Shown piece after piece: positions 43,422-55,577 of a DNA stretch of 64,000 bases. Below the pieces are notes generated by a model. It saw only the letters and a program-made list of their open reading frames with translations. It did not search any database and had not been told where the DNA came from. The stretch comes from Plumapathes pennacea (taxonomy: Eukaryota > Cnidaria > Anthozoa > Antipatharia > Myriopathidae), in the NCBI GenBank assembly GCA_964036295.1, contig OZ038467.1, positions 1,865,501 to 1,929,500 on the forward strand. The letters are read 5' to 3'. Within the stretch, counting starts at the first letter, position 1. Every line of letters starts with the position of its first letter. Both the position numbers and the translations under genes were made by a program.

Positions 43422-43705
43422 CAACTAATTTGGCCCCCTGTCCAACATGTTATTGATCTGTTTACTTGTCTCGCAATCTTGCAACAGATCTAAGGATTGC
43501 AATCCTCAGTGGAGGAGGCAAGGATCCACACTGCACATGTGATCACAGGATAGCATAAAATCTAGCAAGTCACTCCTTTACACTTCATCTCAATGGGAAT
43601 ATCAGGATGGAAAGTCAAAATATTGATCTCACATCTGGACAATGAGCCAGGAATGGATCAGATGATAACAGATTTCAGCAGATAATGTTCTGTCATTTTC
43701 TGTTG
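43422..43705 (+). promoter_or_regulatory. Conserved non-coding block 2 behind SRSF copy b
   Basis: Identical by eye to 38985-39268. The spacer between blocks 1 and 2 has diverged strongly between the two copies. Confidence 0.6.
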
Positions 43706-44702
43706 GATTTCGTGACGAGGGTTGACAGTGGAGGATTTGAAAATTTTTTTTCTTGATGTTCATCTAAAAGCTTCTTGTAGGAGTCTCTGGAACACAAGGG
43801 GAGGTTCATTTTTTCATGGTATGGTGCAATGTTGCAAAAAAAAAAAAAAAATCCCTATTTCATATCCCAGAAACACACTATCTTCCTGGAGTTACAACAT
43901 TAGAAAACTGTTTTCCCTAACACACAATAATAAAATACTATAATAAATTATTTATTTTTCACCTGCCCAGTATTATTTTCTCTGTTTTCTGTCTGGTTTA
44001 TTAACAGTGTTGCTTTGCAGGTCTGTCCAGTGATGAAAGTTTAGTTCATCAAGTTTACTGAATAAAGTTTCTTTGGTGTCATTTTTTTTATGGGAGTGTG
44101 AGGAGTTGGCTTGGATAATAATTTTGCAGACAAACAGAAAAAATTCTTGTTATTACAGAAAGTTCACCAAGCATTGATCGAAGGTAAGTTGCCCAGAAAA
44201 AGCCCTGCTTTTTGTCTGGAAAAGAACAACACCTTCAATGCAAAGTAATGGTTGCTTCCTGGCGGCCAACGGAGAGTGACTTTTGGGAGTATTCAGTCTA
44301 TTTCTATATCAAGTTGTACCGATAGAGGTGTTGAAGCAAAACAATATAATTTATTCAGTTCACTTTATGGCGGGAGTCAACATACTTTGGATATCAACAA
44401 CCCTACTAAAGTCCTGCCGAAATATTTTTGCGTAACTAAAGGACTGAAGTACCTACCTTTTTATTTACCTCTATCCTGAAAAAAAGGGTGCCCCATACAC
44501 ACACAAATATCAAATAAACATGAATTACCCGCTATTCTGTTCATTCCGCATTCTGTCTATTCTGCTATTGGGAATAAGAATAGGTCCCAAAAGCACACGA
44601 TTACACCGTCCATTGCGGAAATGCGCCCTTGGGACAGGACGCGGAGGTCTGGAGTAACTTGCAAATTGAACCGGGCACGCGGAAGTCTGGGGTGAGATCA
44701 AT

Positions 44703-47700
44703 ATGGCGGGCGAGGAGGAGGATTGGAGTGTGTTCCTCGGTCTTGCTGATGAAGTTATCGACATTATATTTTCGAAGAAGTTGTTAGATCATAAGGACTT
44801 GTGTCGGTGCTCAGAAGTTTGCACAAGGTTTTACGTGATCTGCAGAAACCCCGAACTTTGGAGAAAAAAGGCATTACAAAGGTAAAAAGGTGTCTAATAT
44901 CGTGATTTGAGGGAAAAGGAGGGTACAACTACTAAATACCCTGCACCTATTGTCGCAGATTGCAGATCACTTTATTTATTTATCTTTTTTTTGTTATTAT
45001 AGTTTATTTTACTCTGTTTTATCATGTAGGGGTTAGGTCGCAATATTGGGACAAAAGTTCTGTTGGCTTATGGTAATTTGCGAAACGAAACGAAACAGCG
45101 AAACAACGACACAAAAAGTGGTAATTTGCGAAACGAAACAGCGAAGCAACGAAACAAAAAGTGGTAATTTGCGAAACAACGAAACAAGATATGTTAATTT
45201 GCCAGACAGGCGGCAGGGGGGGGGGGGGGTTTGATGGAAGCTTCCCACCCCTAAGTCCTCTGTTGTAAAAAGCCATGGTTACATTGACGTGCGAGCAAGT
45301 ATGTCCTTCAGATTACTTTCTTACCGTCACACCAGTGGTTAAACCTGCTCTTAAACTTGTTCTTCACTGCACGACTTCGCTTTGGGTGTGACTGCGAGAT
45401 TTGCAAATTTGCATGTAAGCTCTCGAACCACTTATATTCCCATGGGATTCGTTCGAATCTTCACGACAACAACTGCTGAGACAAATTATGCAAATTACCA
45501 CTTTTAATAATTAAAAGTTTATTGTTTCGTTGTTTTGCTGTTTTTGTTGTTTTGTTTCACAATTACCATAAGCCAGTTCTGTTCCTTTCACCTGCACACC
45601 TTTAATTTATTTGTTTGTCTCATTTACATGTAAATTGAGTGTTGCCTTTACCTTATTTGTTCTTTCTGCTTGTAAATTGTGAAACCGTGACGAAGTCATT
45701 AACTAAACTGAATTAAACTTTGTAGAACAAGGGTTTACTCATACTTAGCAAAATAAGATGTGGGGTATTCTGTAGTTTAGCCCAATAATACCCCCGGCCC
45801 CCTGAAAATATAAAGCCCAAGAAAAGTCCTTATTACAGTATGAGGAAAATCAATTTTTTTGACTTATGCTGGAAGAGGTCAATTTTGATTGATCTTTACA
45901 CACAGTCACCTTTTAAAACTGGACCACAGTTCACTTTTTTGCTATTAGATATAATGGGGCAAAATGAACGGTGCCAACAGACAGTAAAATTTATTCCCTA
46001 AATTGATCAACAAGAGGACCAAAGTTCTGTTGACCGACCTTCATTGACAGTCAGTTTTGGGAGGGCTGACTGCCAGTTTGCCAACAGTTGAACAATGCTT
46101 ACAGTTGACTGAGGGCAGCTAAAGTATACACTTGAGCCAACTCTTGTACCTTGCCCTGAAATGTCAGTTGTCTCCTCAGCCCTTGGCAGGAGATGACTGA
46201 CATGTTTTAGGCTACTTGGCTGACTGGTGTGTTGCATATATTCTAGGTGGGAGTTTTGGAAGCACAGTCCAACAGTTGATTGGCTGGAATGTTTCAAACA
46301 GCGGACATTAACAGAGAATTACATTATGAGGTTTTTGCACAAATTGACAGAAAATAATTACACAAAGGTTGAAGTGAGTAAGAAAGAATTTAAAGAGCTT
46401 GAGTGTATGATAGATCAAAAAGAAGCTGTGCTGGATTATGCCAAAGACACACTGTTACAGATTTTGGAGTCTAATCCAAGGTAAGGCCATAGATAGAATT
46501 TTATTTAGATATGTGCATTCTACATTGTAGATTTATATAGTCTACCATTCCCAAGAATGTATATACCCTGAAGTACAATCTGATGTCAGTTTAGCATGTA
46601 AAAGAAAAATGACTGCCCAAATTCTACCCACCCCTCCCCCTTAGGAAGATGTTGTCTATATGTGGATCACAGTAAAGGAACCTTTGCTTGGTACTGGAGG
46701 GTTGTGTAATTACTAACAGTAACTTTATATTGGACTGTTGGTAAATGTCACTGGTTTTCCATCTACATTAGGAAGGCCAATCTCACAGACAGATACTATG
46801 CAGGGAAAGTGATGGCACATGTCAAATGTCATGAGTTGTTAAAACAGTGGAAGCACTTTCTCTCACAACCAGAGGAAGATCAACACTTAGAAGAAGGTAT
46901 TCTTTTTGAATAGTATTACAGTCAACTCCCTCTAAGACAAGCTCCAACTATCCGCTTTGGTGAGATGTCTGTCTTAAAGAGAGTTCAGTTAGAGGAAATG
47001 ATTGAAGAAATGGCAAGGGCCACTCCTACCAGGTGTCTGTCTTTGAGAGGTGTCTGTCTCAGAGAGGTGTCTGTCTTAGACAGGTCTCAGTGCTAGTATT
47101 CATGGATACAAAGGGGTGATTTGATCTTGGCAATATTGTATTTTTGTTCATGAGGTGCTGTATTGATTACCAAATGGGTCCAATGCAACCCAGAGATTGA
47201 TGAAGCAGAAGTTGGACAGGAACTTGACAAAATTGCTGACTTGGCAAGAAGTTGTTATGCAGAACACTCTGCTGAGGAGAGTGCAAGCAACATCAACGCT
47301 GGACCTGTTGACAGGAAGATGTTTAATGCTATTCAGAAGGTTCTGTTTCAGGATTTGAAATTCAGTGGAAATTCAGATGATTATTATAACATTGCAAACT
47401 CACTCATTGATAAGGTAAATGACACACAAGGTCACCTTTAATCATGAAAATGATCCATTTACAAAGCATTAATAATGGACAGTTGTACATAATATGCACA
47501 CTGCTCACACGTAATGCCTCAGACATGTATCTATTAGCAGAGGTTTCAATAGAAGGTGGTTACCGGCAATGAACCACCGGGTACTCTGTTCCTTACTGCC
47601 AGCTACTCTGTGTAAAATAGTGGAATGTTTTCTTTCAGAATTTTACTCAAAATCGATGCAGGCAGTTTTATTTTATTATCGTTTTATTTTCATTACATAT

Positions 47701-50700
47701 TATATATGAAGTAAGCTAAAACAATATTTTAAAACAATATATAGTAAGTGTGGGCAACCCTAAGTCTTGAAAATTTCTCCCCAAAATGCAGGAAAATGCA
47801 TCTCTTGGACTTCCATTTTTAAAACTTTCCTGGGGGAGCATGCCCCCAGACCCCTAGTGGGCTCAGGCCTACCAGCCCTTGTTTGGGGGCAGGTACAAAA
47901 CCTGGGCCCCCCTTTTGAACCCCCCTTTTTTTTATAAAAATATAAAAATATATAGAGGATATTACATGGCAGCGCGAAGATATGAATTTTATTTTCGAGT
48001 GGTAAAAACAATATTTTACGAACGAGCGCTTCACAAATGAGTAAAATATTGTTTTTACCACGAGAAAATAAAATCCATATCTTCAAGCCACCATGTAATT
48101 TTCCTTTTATTATATTAGACACAAGTGTTTTATGAGAAATTGCACAAACAACCATGCAAAAGCAGGAAATGATTCCAACGATATCCTCACTAGTGAGGAT
48201 ATGGAAAATACGCCACTCGGGTCCTGGATGTAGTTTCATATGGATTTTACGCACAGTATATTTTCCAGTAAAACACTTGTGTCTATATAATAAATATTAA
48301 TAATTAATATATATTAACAATTTCTCATATAAAATATTAGGCACTGAAAAGTCACTTAAAAAAATTAAAATAAAAAAATAGAAAAAAGTCCATCTTTTTG
48401 TGTTTGCTCCGCTTTGTTTGTCAGCGATTATTTTCTTAATAGTAATTTTTGACTGTATTCAAACCTGAATTGCTAGTACTGAGTGCAACTGGTTCACATT
48501 AGCTGGCAAGCGCAAATGCAAATGCAAGTGCAAGCGACTGGTTCACACAGTAAAATTTGTGAAGCAAGCCCAAAAGAATGGTAAAGCAAGTGTAAGAGAA
48601 TGGAAACTTTTCCATTTGCTCGCTTCACAAATTTTACTGTGTGAACCAGTCGCTTGTGTTTGTGTTTGCATTTGCTCGTGTAAACCAGCTGGTACTAGCA
48701 TTTCAGGTTTGAATACAGTCAAAAAATTGCTATTAAGAAAATAATCGCTGACAAAGCGAAGCAAACACAAGAGACGGACTTTTTTTTATTTTTTTATTTT
48801 GTTTTTTAACGTGACTTTTTTATATACGAGAATTTGTATTATTAGTAGATCAATATTATCATCATTAATAATTATTAATATATATTTTTATTTTTGTTAT
48901 TAAAGAAAAGGGGTCCAAATGGGGGGTCCAGGTTTTGTACCAACCCCTCATTTGGTCCGTAATCAGGTAGCTGCATACTTTTTCAATAGACGTCTACTTC
49001 AAAAGTTACTAAAAGCCCTGCTATTAGGCCAACATTTGATATATTGGAATGACAAAAACCTTTTCAATGCTAACTGTAAGTTTGTTGGCTGACTTTTTTC
49101 TAGAAGATTCCTTTAGATTTCCAAGTGAACATTTTTGTCAGTGAGAGTATAGTAAAAATTATCTATTTTGTTATCTAATAGATTTATATTATTTGGTCAA
49201 TACTGACAGGTCTTAAAAAGCAAGACTGGAAACCCGATTTCACTGTCTGTGGTGTTTGCTGCTATTGCAAGGAGACTTGGTGTCACAGTTGAACCAGTAA
49301 GTTACACTCCGCCACCTCCAACACACCCATATCGACAGGCAACAAATATAAAGTTAAACCACATCCACTGAGCCTTAATTGCCACTCCACCAACCAGCAA
49401 GTTACACCCTTACCCCCACCCCAGCAATTAGTTAAGTTATAGCCCATGCATTCACTTAACTCTCACCCCAAACCAAAAACCTACAACCTATTCTCCCATC
49501 TCCACCTCATTATAAATAGTAAGCTACTACCGCCCACCCACCCACACCTCACTCTCACCCTTCCATCCAGTAAGCTGCACCTCATCAATCCCTCAATCCC
49601 ACCCTACAACTCCCTATCACACAAACCTGTAAAATTACACCCCAGGTTTGTGACTGCTGTTTTGATGGTGGTAGCCAGGTCTTCACTGTTGGTTAAGTTT
49701 TTGTTTTTGGCAGGTGAACTTTCCAGGCCACTTCTTGCTTAGGTGGAAGAATGCTATGTAAGAAAATATTAAATATATTTATTATAGTACTTTCACATAT
49801 CCCACTATTCTGTCTGCATGCCTAATGTTTCAAAGACATTATCTGGGACTATTTTCAGATAGACTCTGATAGCTTTAGTGGTATGTTTACTAGCATGTTG
49901 TGATCTCGGCAGCCTCGTGGTTCCCTACACCACTCTCGTGTTCTCCCAACTTCCCGCTTGTTTAGATAATGCTAATATTACACAGGAACATGTTATAATA
50001 TATTTCTTTTATAAAATAATCAGTTAATACAATACATTTATATAATGTTATATTAAGCAACACTATTTTGTTGACATCAATGCATTTTGTACCCTGCAGG
50101 GCACACCATACCTTCGCCCAGACTTTCACTTACATCGATTGCTTCAGGGGAGGAGAATTCATGTCCCAAGATGAGTGCCTTGATGAATTTATGCCATCTA
50201 GGAACAGCATAATTTCACCCCAATCAATCTTTACCATAGCTTCACCAACACAGGTATGTCAAGGATGATTGCGACAGTCACAATCCTGCTGTTTATTACT
50301 ATATGGCACCTGTTTGTTTTTCTTCAGGTGTTTAGTCGTATCATGGCAAACATTATCAATAGCTACAGGACATCACAAGCTTCAGACAATGGGTAGGTGA
50401 GTGGCCAAATTTTAAAATAAGCTCCTTCCCTCCCTCTCCCATTTTTCTGTTGACTTTGAGCACCAAAATAAGTAGAGAAAAAAGACAAGTGACACGCATG
50501 AGATGCTTGGTGACATTATTTTTGAACTTTACATTACCCATATCTGACTTCACATAGTATTTTGTTGACTAAGATACAGTACCATTTTTAAATAAGCCCC
50601 CTCCCCCCAGGTCAATTTTAAAATAAGCCCCCACCCCCCAGGGGCTTATTGGAGCATTTGATTATTGTATGTCACATGTACTTACGTACGTCTGTCTGTC

Positions 50701-52717
50701 TGTCTGTCTGTCTGTACAAACGTATAATGTATGTACCATGTCTGTCTGTCTGTGTACATGTATATAATACTATGTCTGCCTGTTAACACATGTATGTCTA
50801 TGTCTGTCACTGTCTTTATCATTCTATTTATCAATCTTTCTCTCTCTCATTAAAGGTTGAGTGGTCTACGTAATGCACTTGAGCTACTTCTCTTCCTGAA
50901 ACCAAATGATTCAGAGAATCAGTACCTACGTGCCAGGATTTTTGTCCACTTGGGTATTGACCTGCAAGAGGTAAAACAACTTGGTTTGCATTACTAAAAT
51001 GTATTGAAGTAGACCACTCTATTGGGATTTTCTCTTTTTCACCAGCAAGTATATCACACAGGGAATCTGGTGCATGAACGACTGATACTTTCATCTTTGC
51101 AAAAGTAGTTCTTTACTCACTCACTAGTATCTTGTTTATCATTCTGCAGGCTATCACAAATCTTGAGGCTTTAAAGAATTTGGGTGGGCATCCCCGCCAA
51201 AGACTTCTTGGTTCTCTTCTAGAGCGTGCTAAGGAAAAGCAGAGAGAAGTAACTTTGGAGGAGGCGACTTTGAGGAGAGTTAGTATTTATTGTCTGCAAG
51301 ACTATGTTACACTTTATATTTTGTGCACATTACCACCTCCACAGAGACAAAAAAATCAAAGCAACTCTAAATTTCAATAACATTCTAATATTGATGTTTG
51401 ACCGGTTGTTGGCAGAAACTGCGATCCGATCAAGAAAATGCAGAGGTTGCATATAAAGTTGGTATGGTAATGCGACACAGAAGGTACAGTGAATAGTTTT
51501 GTTGATACAAAGTTAGTGTTAATGTTGGTTCATTATCCTTACAGTCAGTGGCTGCTTCTAGAGCTTCTGTTTGCATGTTCATGAAGGAGGCTGCTTAATT
51601 GCCAGATATTACACTTCTTCATTTTTTGTTTGCTTCTTCAGGTTTCACTACGGCTGTGTTATATATGGCTGGGACCCTGTATGCGTAATGGACGAAGGGT
51701 GGATTCACCAAATGGGTGTGGATGACTTGCAAAACGGTCGACACCAGCCTTTCTACAATGTCTTTGGAGATGATGGCTCCTGTAGATATGCATCTCAAGG
51801 TGAATAATCTGCAGGGCCTGTCAATAATATTGATCCTCTCCTTTCATCTAAAGACTGCAGGATCTGAGCCTGCAAAAACAGACAGATTTTCCACCTGTTG
51901 CTATGCAAGGTCAAAAAATGCCATCTGCGAAATCAAGCTGACAAACGACTTCCATGGCGTCACGGGCTTTGTCTAATCAAAATTTAGCTTTCAAAAATCA
52001 AAAAGGCAAAGAAAAGACCAGTCTTTCGTGATTTCTGAATGGTCGCTCTTGAAACAGCTTTTGGCAATACAAAAGTCATTTGTCAGCTTGGTTTTGCAGA
52101 CGGTATTTTTCTGCCTTGCAAAGCAACAGGTGGAAATTTGTCTGTTTTTGCAAGCTAGCAGTATCAAGATGCAAATCTATACTAAATGGTCATTGGCACA
52201 TCTCAGGACCCTCCCTATCCTAAGTTTTTGTGTGATGTCATGGCAGTCATGTTGGATGAATTCAAACAAAACATTGTTCATTAGCTTCTATTGGCCAAAA
52301 CTGTCTGTCCAGAGATTGATTGCAATGAATTAGTTGGCAACTGTTTCCCGACACTTTCAACCACTATTAATACTGCCTGCCAGTTCATAGAAAGTATCGA
52401 TCACTTCCTTCTTTGAGCATATTTGAAATATAAACGCTTATCACTCATAGGCGCAACATTCAAACCAAGAAATATTCTACTAGACAACTATTTACTCAAT
52501 ATAAAATTGGTTTCGATCACAAATTTTGCAGCTTATAGGCACAATTAATACTGTGATTCTCATTGGATTGTCAGAAAGCCTCTGTGAAGAGCCTTTGCAA
52601 GAATTCAATCCACATCCTGAGCTGGGTAAACACTTCAAGGCTTTTACAGGAACACGATACATACCCAACAAGTCTCTCCAGGAACGTTATCCAGAAGATA
52701 TGGATGACAACATATAA
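44703..52717 (+). CDS. FBXO21: F-box only protein 21
   Basis: Thirteen exons (44703-44881, 46247-46480, 46772-46896, 47155-47414, 49210-49296, 49714-49757, 50100-50253, 50328-50392, 50856-50970, 51150-51278, 51416-51483, 51642-51799, 52575-52717) join in phase to 586 aa (human about 621-628). The F-box is at about 10-55 (FLGLADEVIDIIF...LCRCSEVCTRFY). A SirB1/transglutaminase-like domain covers about 240-400 (GNPISLSVVFAAIARRLGVTVEPVNFPGHFLLRW, YIDCFRGGEF). A YccV/HspQ-like domain is near the C-terminus (YGCVIYGWDPVC, HQPFYNVFGDDGSCRYASQ, FTGTRYIPN...RYPED). It should be the substrate receptor of an SCF ubiquitin ligase. Intron 4 (1.8 kb) is packed with palindromic elements. A broken copy of exon 1 lies upstream at 39958. 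Confidence 0.96.
45055..45592. mobile_element. Inverted-repeat element with GAAAC-rich arms (FBXO21 intron 1)
   Basis: 'gttctgttggcttatggtaatttgcgaaacg' at 45057 is mirrored by 'acaattaccataagccagttctg' near 45568-45590. Next to the left end is a tandem array (about 45066-45190) of units like 'gtggtaatttgcgaaacgaaac' with 'agcgaaacaacgaaacaaaa'. A G run (45216-45229) lies inside. Confidence 0.65.
46917..47090. mobile_element. TACAGTCAAC-family element, right end degraded
   Basis: Left end TACAGTCAACTCCCTCTAAG, then tandem 'agaggtgtctgtctt(a/c)' units. The expected inverted right end is not clear. It lies in FBXO21 intron 3. Confidence 0.55.
47930..48292. mobile_element. Compound palindromic elements in FBXO21 intron 4
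   Basis: Two structures abut. Around 47965-48112, 'gatatgaattttattttcg' and 'gtaaaaacaatattttac' are mirrored by 'gtaaaatattgtttttac' and 'cgagaaaataaaatccatat'. At 48109-48292 the ends TTATATTAGACACAAGTGTT / AACACTTGTGTCTATATAAT are inverted repeats. Both are non-coding. Confidence 0.65.
48340..48830. mobile_element. Large foldback element, arms of about 220 bp (FBXO21 intron 4)
   Basis: The left arm contains 'gtgtttgctccgctttg', 'cagcgattattttcttaata', 'tgactgtattcaaacctgaa', 'ctggttcacacagtaaaatt' and 'tgtgaagcaagc'. The right arm contains the reverse complements in reverse order, ending 'caaagcgaagcaaacacaag'. The loop is about 25 bp around 48580-48600. No protein is encoded. Confidence 0.88.
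50690..50716. repeat. (GTCT)n microsatellite
   Basis: Six to seven tandem 'tctg' units in FBXO21 intron 8, followed by degenerate 'gtatgtctgtct' runs to about 50810. Confidence 0.85.
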
Positions 52718-53893
52718 CACATTAAGTCTGAATTACTACTAATAATATTAATGGCAGGGTTAGCCTGATCATGTTTTGAACAACAGGTTACTTGATTTGT
52801 GGGCTGAATCTGTGTCATGCTTCAGCTTGAGGAGTTTTACCGACATTTACCAAGTTTTGGTATAGTAAGTATCAGAATCTGTCAAGTTTCTATCGAAATA
52901 GGCAAGACAAGAACCCTCTATCAATACAACTGTGGGTCTTGTAGTGTTATGGTGTGATAGTTTCTAATTCTAGGAGTTTACAGTATTTTATTACACGACT
53001 CCACATTTTTTAGTGCAAATAAAGGCCAAAACGAGTGCAAAGATGGGAGCATATTGCACTCATCAGGAACCAGATCAACTGGTTTATTAGCTTACATGAT
53101 CATTTTTCGCAAGCAAAGTTTACGAACGTGTCATTTTTTGTTCCATTTTGCGTGCGGCGAGAACGTTTGCCCTGCTTCATTTGTCATAATAATAAACAAT
53201 TTATTACATGAAAACTCGTGCAATACAGCTGTATTTTTACTCGTCAGTTTTATTTATTTTTTCTCGCCTGAAGCAGGCTTGAAAAAATAAAACCGACTTG
53301 TAAAAATACTCCACCGTATTGCACTCCTTCCCGTGTAATGACCTCTTTATACAGTTTTTCACTGTCTAGTTGTACATATTTTTTCTGAAAGACCCTCGTA
53401 AATAGTGGTATCAGGACCTGGCTCTGACTACACCATCATCATTTACACAACTGATTTATTACCTAAAAGCAACTTTTTCTAAAATGCTTCATGTTGAATA
53501 TTAGATGCATCAATAAAGTATTGGTAGAGCTCAAGCCCACTTGATTAATCAAAGCTGGTGTCCCTACATAACGTCTTTCCATACATGAAGGTCCAATAGT
53601 TGTCCTTTTAAAGGGTACAGTATAACATAACATCTTTGTTGGTGGCATGTTGAACTTGTCACATAGTGCACTCCCTTCCCCTTCTCCTCCCGCATATACC
53701 CTTCCCTTATTCCCCTGGAAAGGGGGGGGGGGGGGGGGGGTGTACTCTGCAAAATTTTGGGTGGGAGTGTGCCGCCCAGGATTTCAGACCAAAATTTGCA
53801 ATTTTTGATTCTATTTCAGACTAAAATTTTTGATTTACAACCCTATGTCAGACCAAAATTTGCAATTAGACCAAAATTTGTGATTTTCGGGCC
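52718..53893. other. Spacer between convergent FBXO21 and MPST genes
   Basis: Contains a TTATTACACG-ended element (52988-53341), a 19-nt G run (53722-53740) and 'agaccaaaatttgca' repeats (53786-53885). No coding exon. Confidence 0.6.
52988..53341 (-). mobile_element. TTATTACACG-ended element, copy 1
   Basis: About 354 bp beginning TTATTACACGACTCC and ending CCTTCCCGTGTAATGA. The reverse complement matches 61663-62012 along its length, including 'gatcaactggtttattagct' on this strand and the 'gcctgcttcaggcgagaaaa' palindrome. It has no reading frame worth noting. Confidence 0.8.
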
Positions 53894-55129
53894 CTACTCC
53901 TCTTTGAGTATCATTTCAGGGGGGACCCTGAGTGCCCACTCTGCCCAGGATCCATCATACACTGTTGTGTCTGTCTTGCCACTCAAATAGGCAGCAAATT
54001 GAAGTACACATGCAGTGATGCCTGTTCCACAAGATGTGATGAGTGGTTTGCTGAGATCAACACCAGCATCTTGGAAAGTCTTCTTTAAAGCCAGAGCATC
54101 TTTAAACTGTTTTGTCTCGGGATTAAGACACAAAGAGAAAGGGAAACTCTTAGAATTGGGGATGTGACCACTTGGAATACCCGGATGTGGCTCGGGTGCT
54201 GTGCCTTGAAACCTTCCCTTGGAACGTGCATCGATGTGCTGAATCCTGGGTAGTTTCAGAGCATTGCTTTTCACAAATTCAAAGTCAACCACCATTTCTT
54301 TGTTAAGTACTGCCTCAAAAGGTTCATCATCTACTACAAAAAAGAACATAAGTTTATGTTGTCAATTCTAGGAATCACGATTGTAAGCGAAGTGTTGGCA
54401 ATGCAGGTTCTTAGCATCCGGGTGGGGTTGTTTAGTGGTACAGTAGTTAAATAATCATAATGACAACCAAATTTCTGTTCAGTAGCATGCAGACCTTCAC
54501 ATGATCTTTTAAGCCAAGCTTAATAGGCCTAGGGTACATGTCTACACTGTGTACATACCACTGAAACTATCAGCAACACTGAATTTTATACACAACTTCA
54601 TTCTTTGCCCCATCCATCCCCCCCCCCCCCCCCCCCCCCCCCCCTTGCCTCCATCCCCCCTCCCCATGCAAAACCTGATGAAATTACCTAAGTCGGTCGG
54701 AATTCTTTGGTAAGGGCCTGACTCCGTTGGGTACCCCTGAGAGATCCATTTTGGCAGCCCACCATCGAGTATCGATACGTGTTCGTGCCCAAACACACGA
54801 AAAGTCCACCAAACCCGAGGTGCGGAGAACATGCCGAACTTCGTATTGTTATCGTAGACTACAACATGACTGGTCTTCCCGATGCCAAAGCGTTTCACAA
54901 AACTGGAAAACTCATCGGCGCTTGGTAACATATTCGGATAGGCTGAAGCTCGGTCCGAGAACTCTTTGATTCCAAACAACTTCGCTCCAGGTATTCTCGC
55001 CTCTTCGAAGTCCTTTTCGGTGTCACGTTTTTCGCCAGGCATAGGATACGAGCCATCTAAGATGACCAGACCCTTTGGCGAAGAAAGGCTTTGTTCATAC
55101 AGCCACTGAACGCTAACTAAAGCTGCCAT
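53894..55129 (-). CDS. MPST: 3-mercaptopyruvate sulfurtransferase (copy A)
   Basis: Two minus-strand exons (54688-55129, 53894-54330) join in phase to 292 aa (human MPST 297). Two rhodanese domains: the first about 5-140 (VVYDNNTKFGMFSAPRVWWTFRVFGH, LDGGLPKW), the second about 152-285. The active-site loop is TSCGTGIT with Cys248, the same number as the human catalytic Cys; CG-G-T is the MPST signature, in contrast to CRKGVT of thiosulfate sulfurtransferase. The enzyme moves sulfur from 3-mercaptopyruvate to thiols or thioredoxin and so yields H2S and persulfides. The ATG at 55129 has a good context; upstream in-frame residues begin only with a TTG. The intron contains a 27-nt C run. Tandem duplicate of the gene at 55578-56785. 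Confidence 0.95.
54618..54644. repeat. C homopolymer (27 nt) in MPST copy A intron
   Basis: Uninterrupted C run, which is G on the transcript strand, about 45 nt after the 5' splice site. Confidence 0.95.
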
Positions 55130-55577
55130 GGTGAACCTCCTTCTGAGCCTTGAGTTCTGGACGAGTCTTGCTCGAGCCCTGGGAACTAGTTTTGGTGGGA
55201 AGCAATATGGCAATTATGCTGAAGTATTTTATGTGGGTGCACTTGCTTCATGAATGTAGATGTCATAACTTTGATCTCTTCTACTATCCAATATTGTCTC
55301 CAGTAGAGTCTTCCCTATTAGTAGGTTTGCATGTGTTGCTTTGAGTAAAATGTAGAACACTATAATGGTCTTGCATACAGCTCACACAAAAGTAACCTAT
55401 AAAAGATATTTTAATTTTCAGTGAGTTGATCAAATAGCTGCCTACCTATTACATTCAAAGTGATGTCAAACCCTTTGTTGATTTGTCATGTGATATAAAT
55501 ACCCAAGCTCCTTTATATTTCACACATGTACCGTGAGCCTATCATGGTTGTGTATATTCACTTGTTTACATCACATT

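Larger units (their letters stand above)
42418..44702. other. 3' region of SRSF copy b up to FBXO21
   Basis: Contains the counterparts of the two conserved blocks (42652-42887, 43422-43705), an AATAAA near 44061 as probable polyadenylation signal, and the FBXO21 promoter region. No coding exon. Confidence 0.65.

Noticed and set aside
54542-54687. Read-through of MPST copy A exon 1 into a Gly-rich tail
   Set aside because: The Gly stretch is the translated poly-G tract of the intron; the GT donor at 54687 and exon 2 join perfectly.
55130-55213. 28 Arg-rich residues in frame before MPST copy A, tempting as a mitochondrial presequence
   Set aside because: The frame opens with TTG, not ATG. The ATG at 55129 aligns with the start of other MPST proteins.
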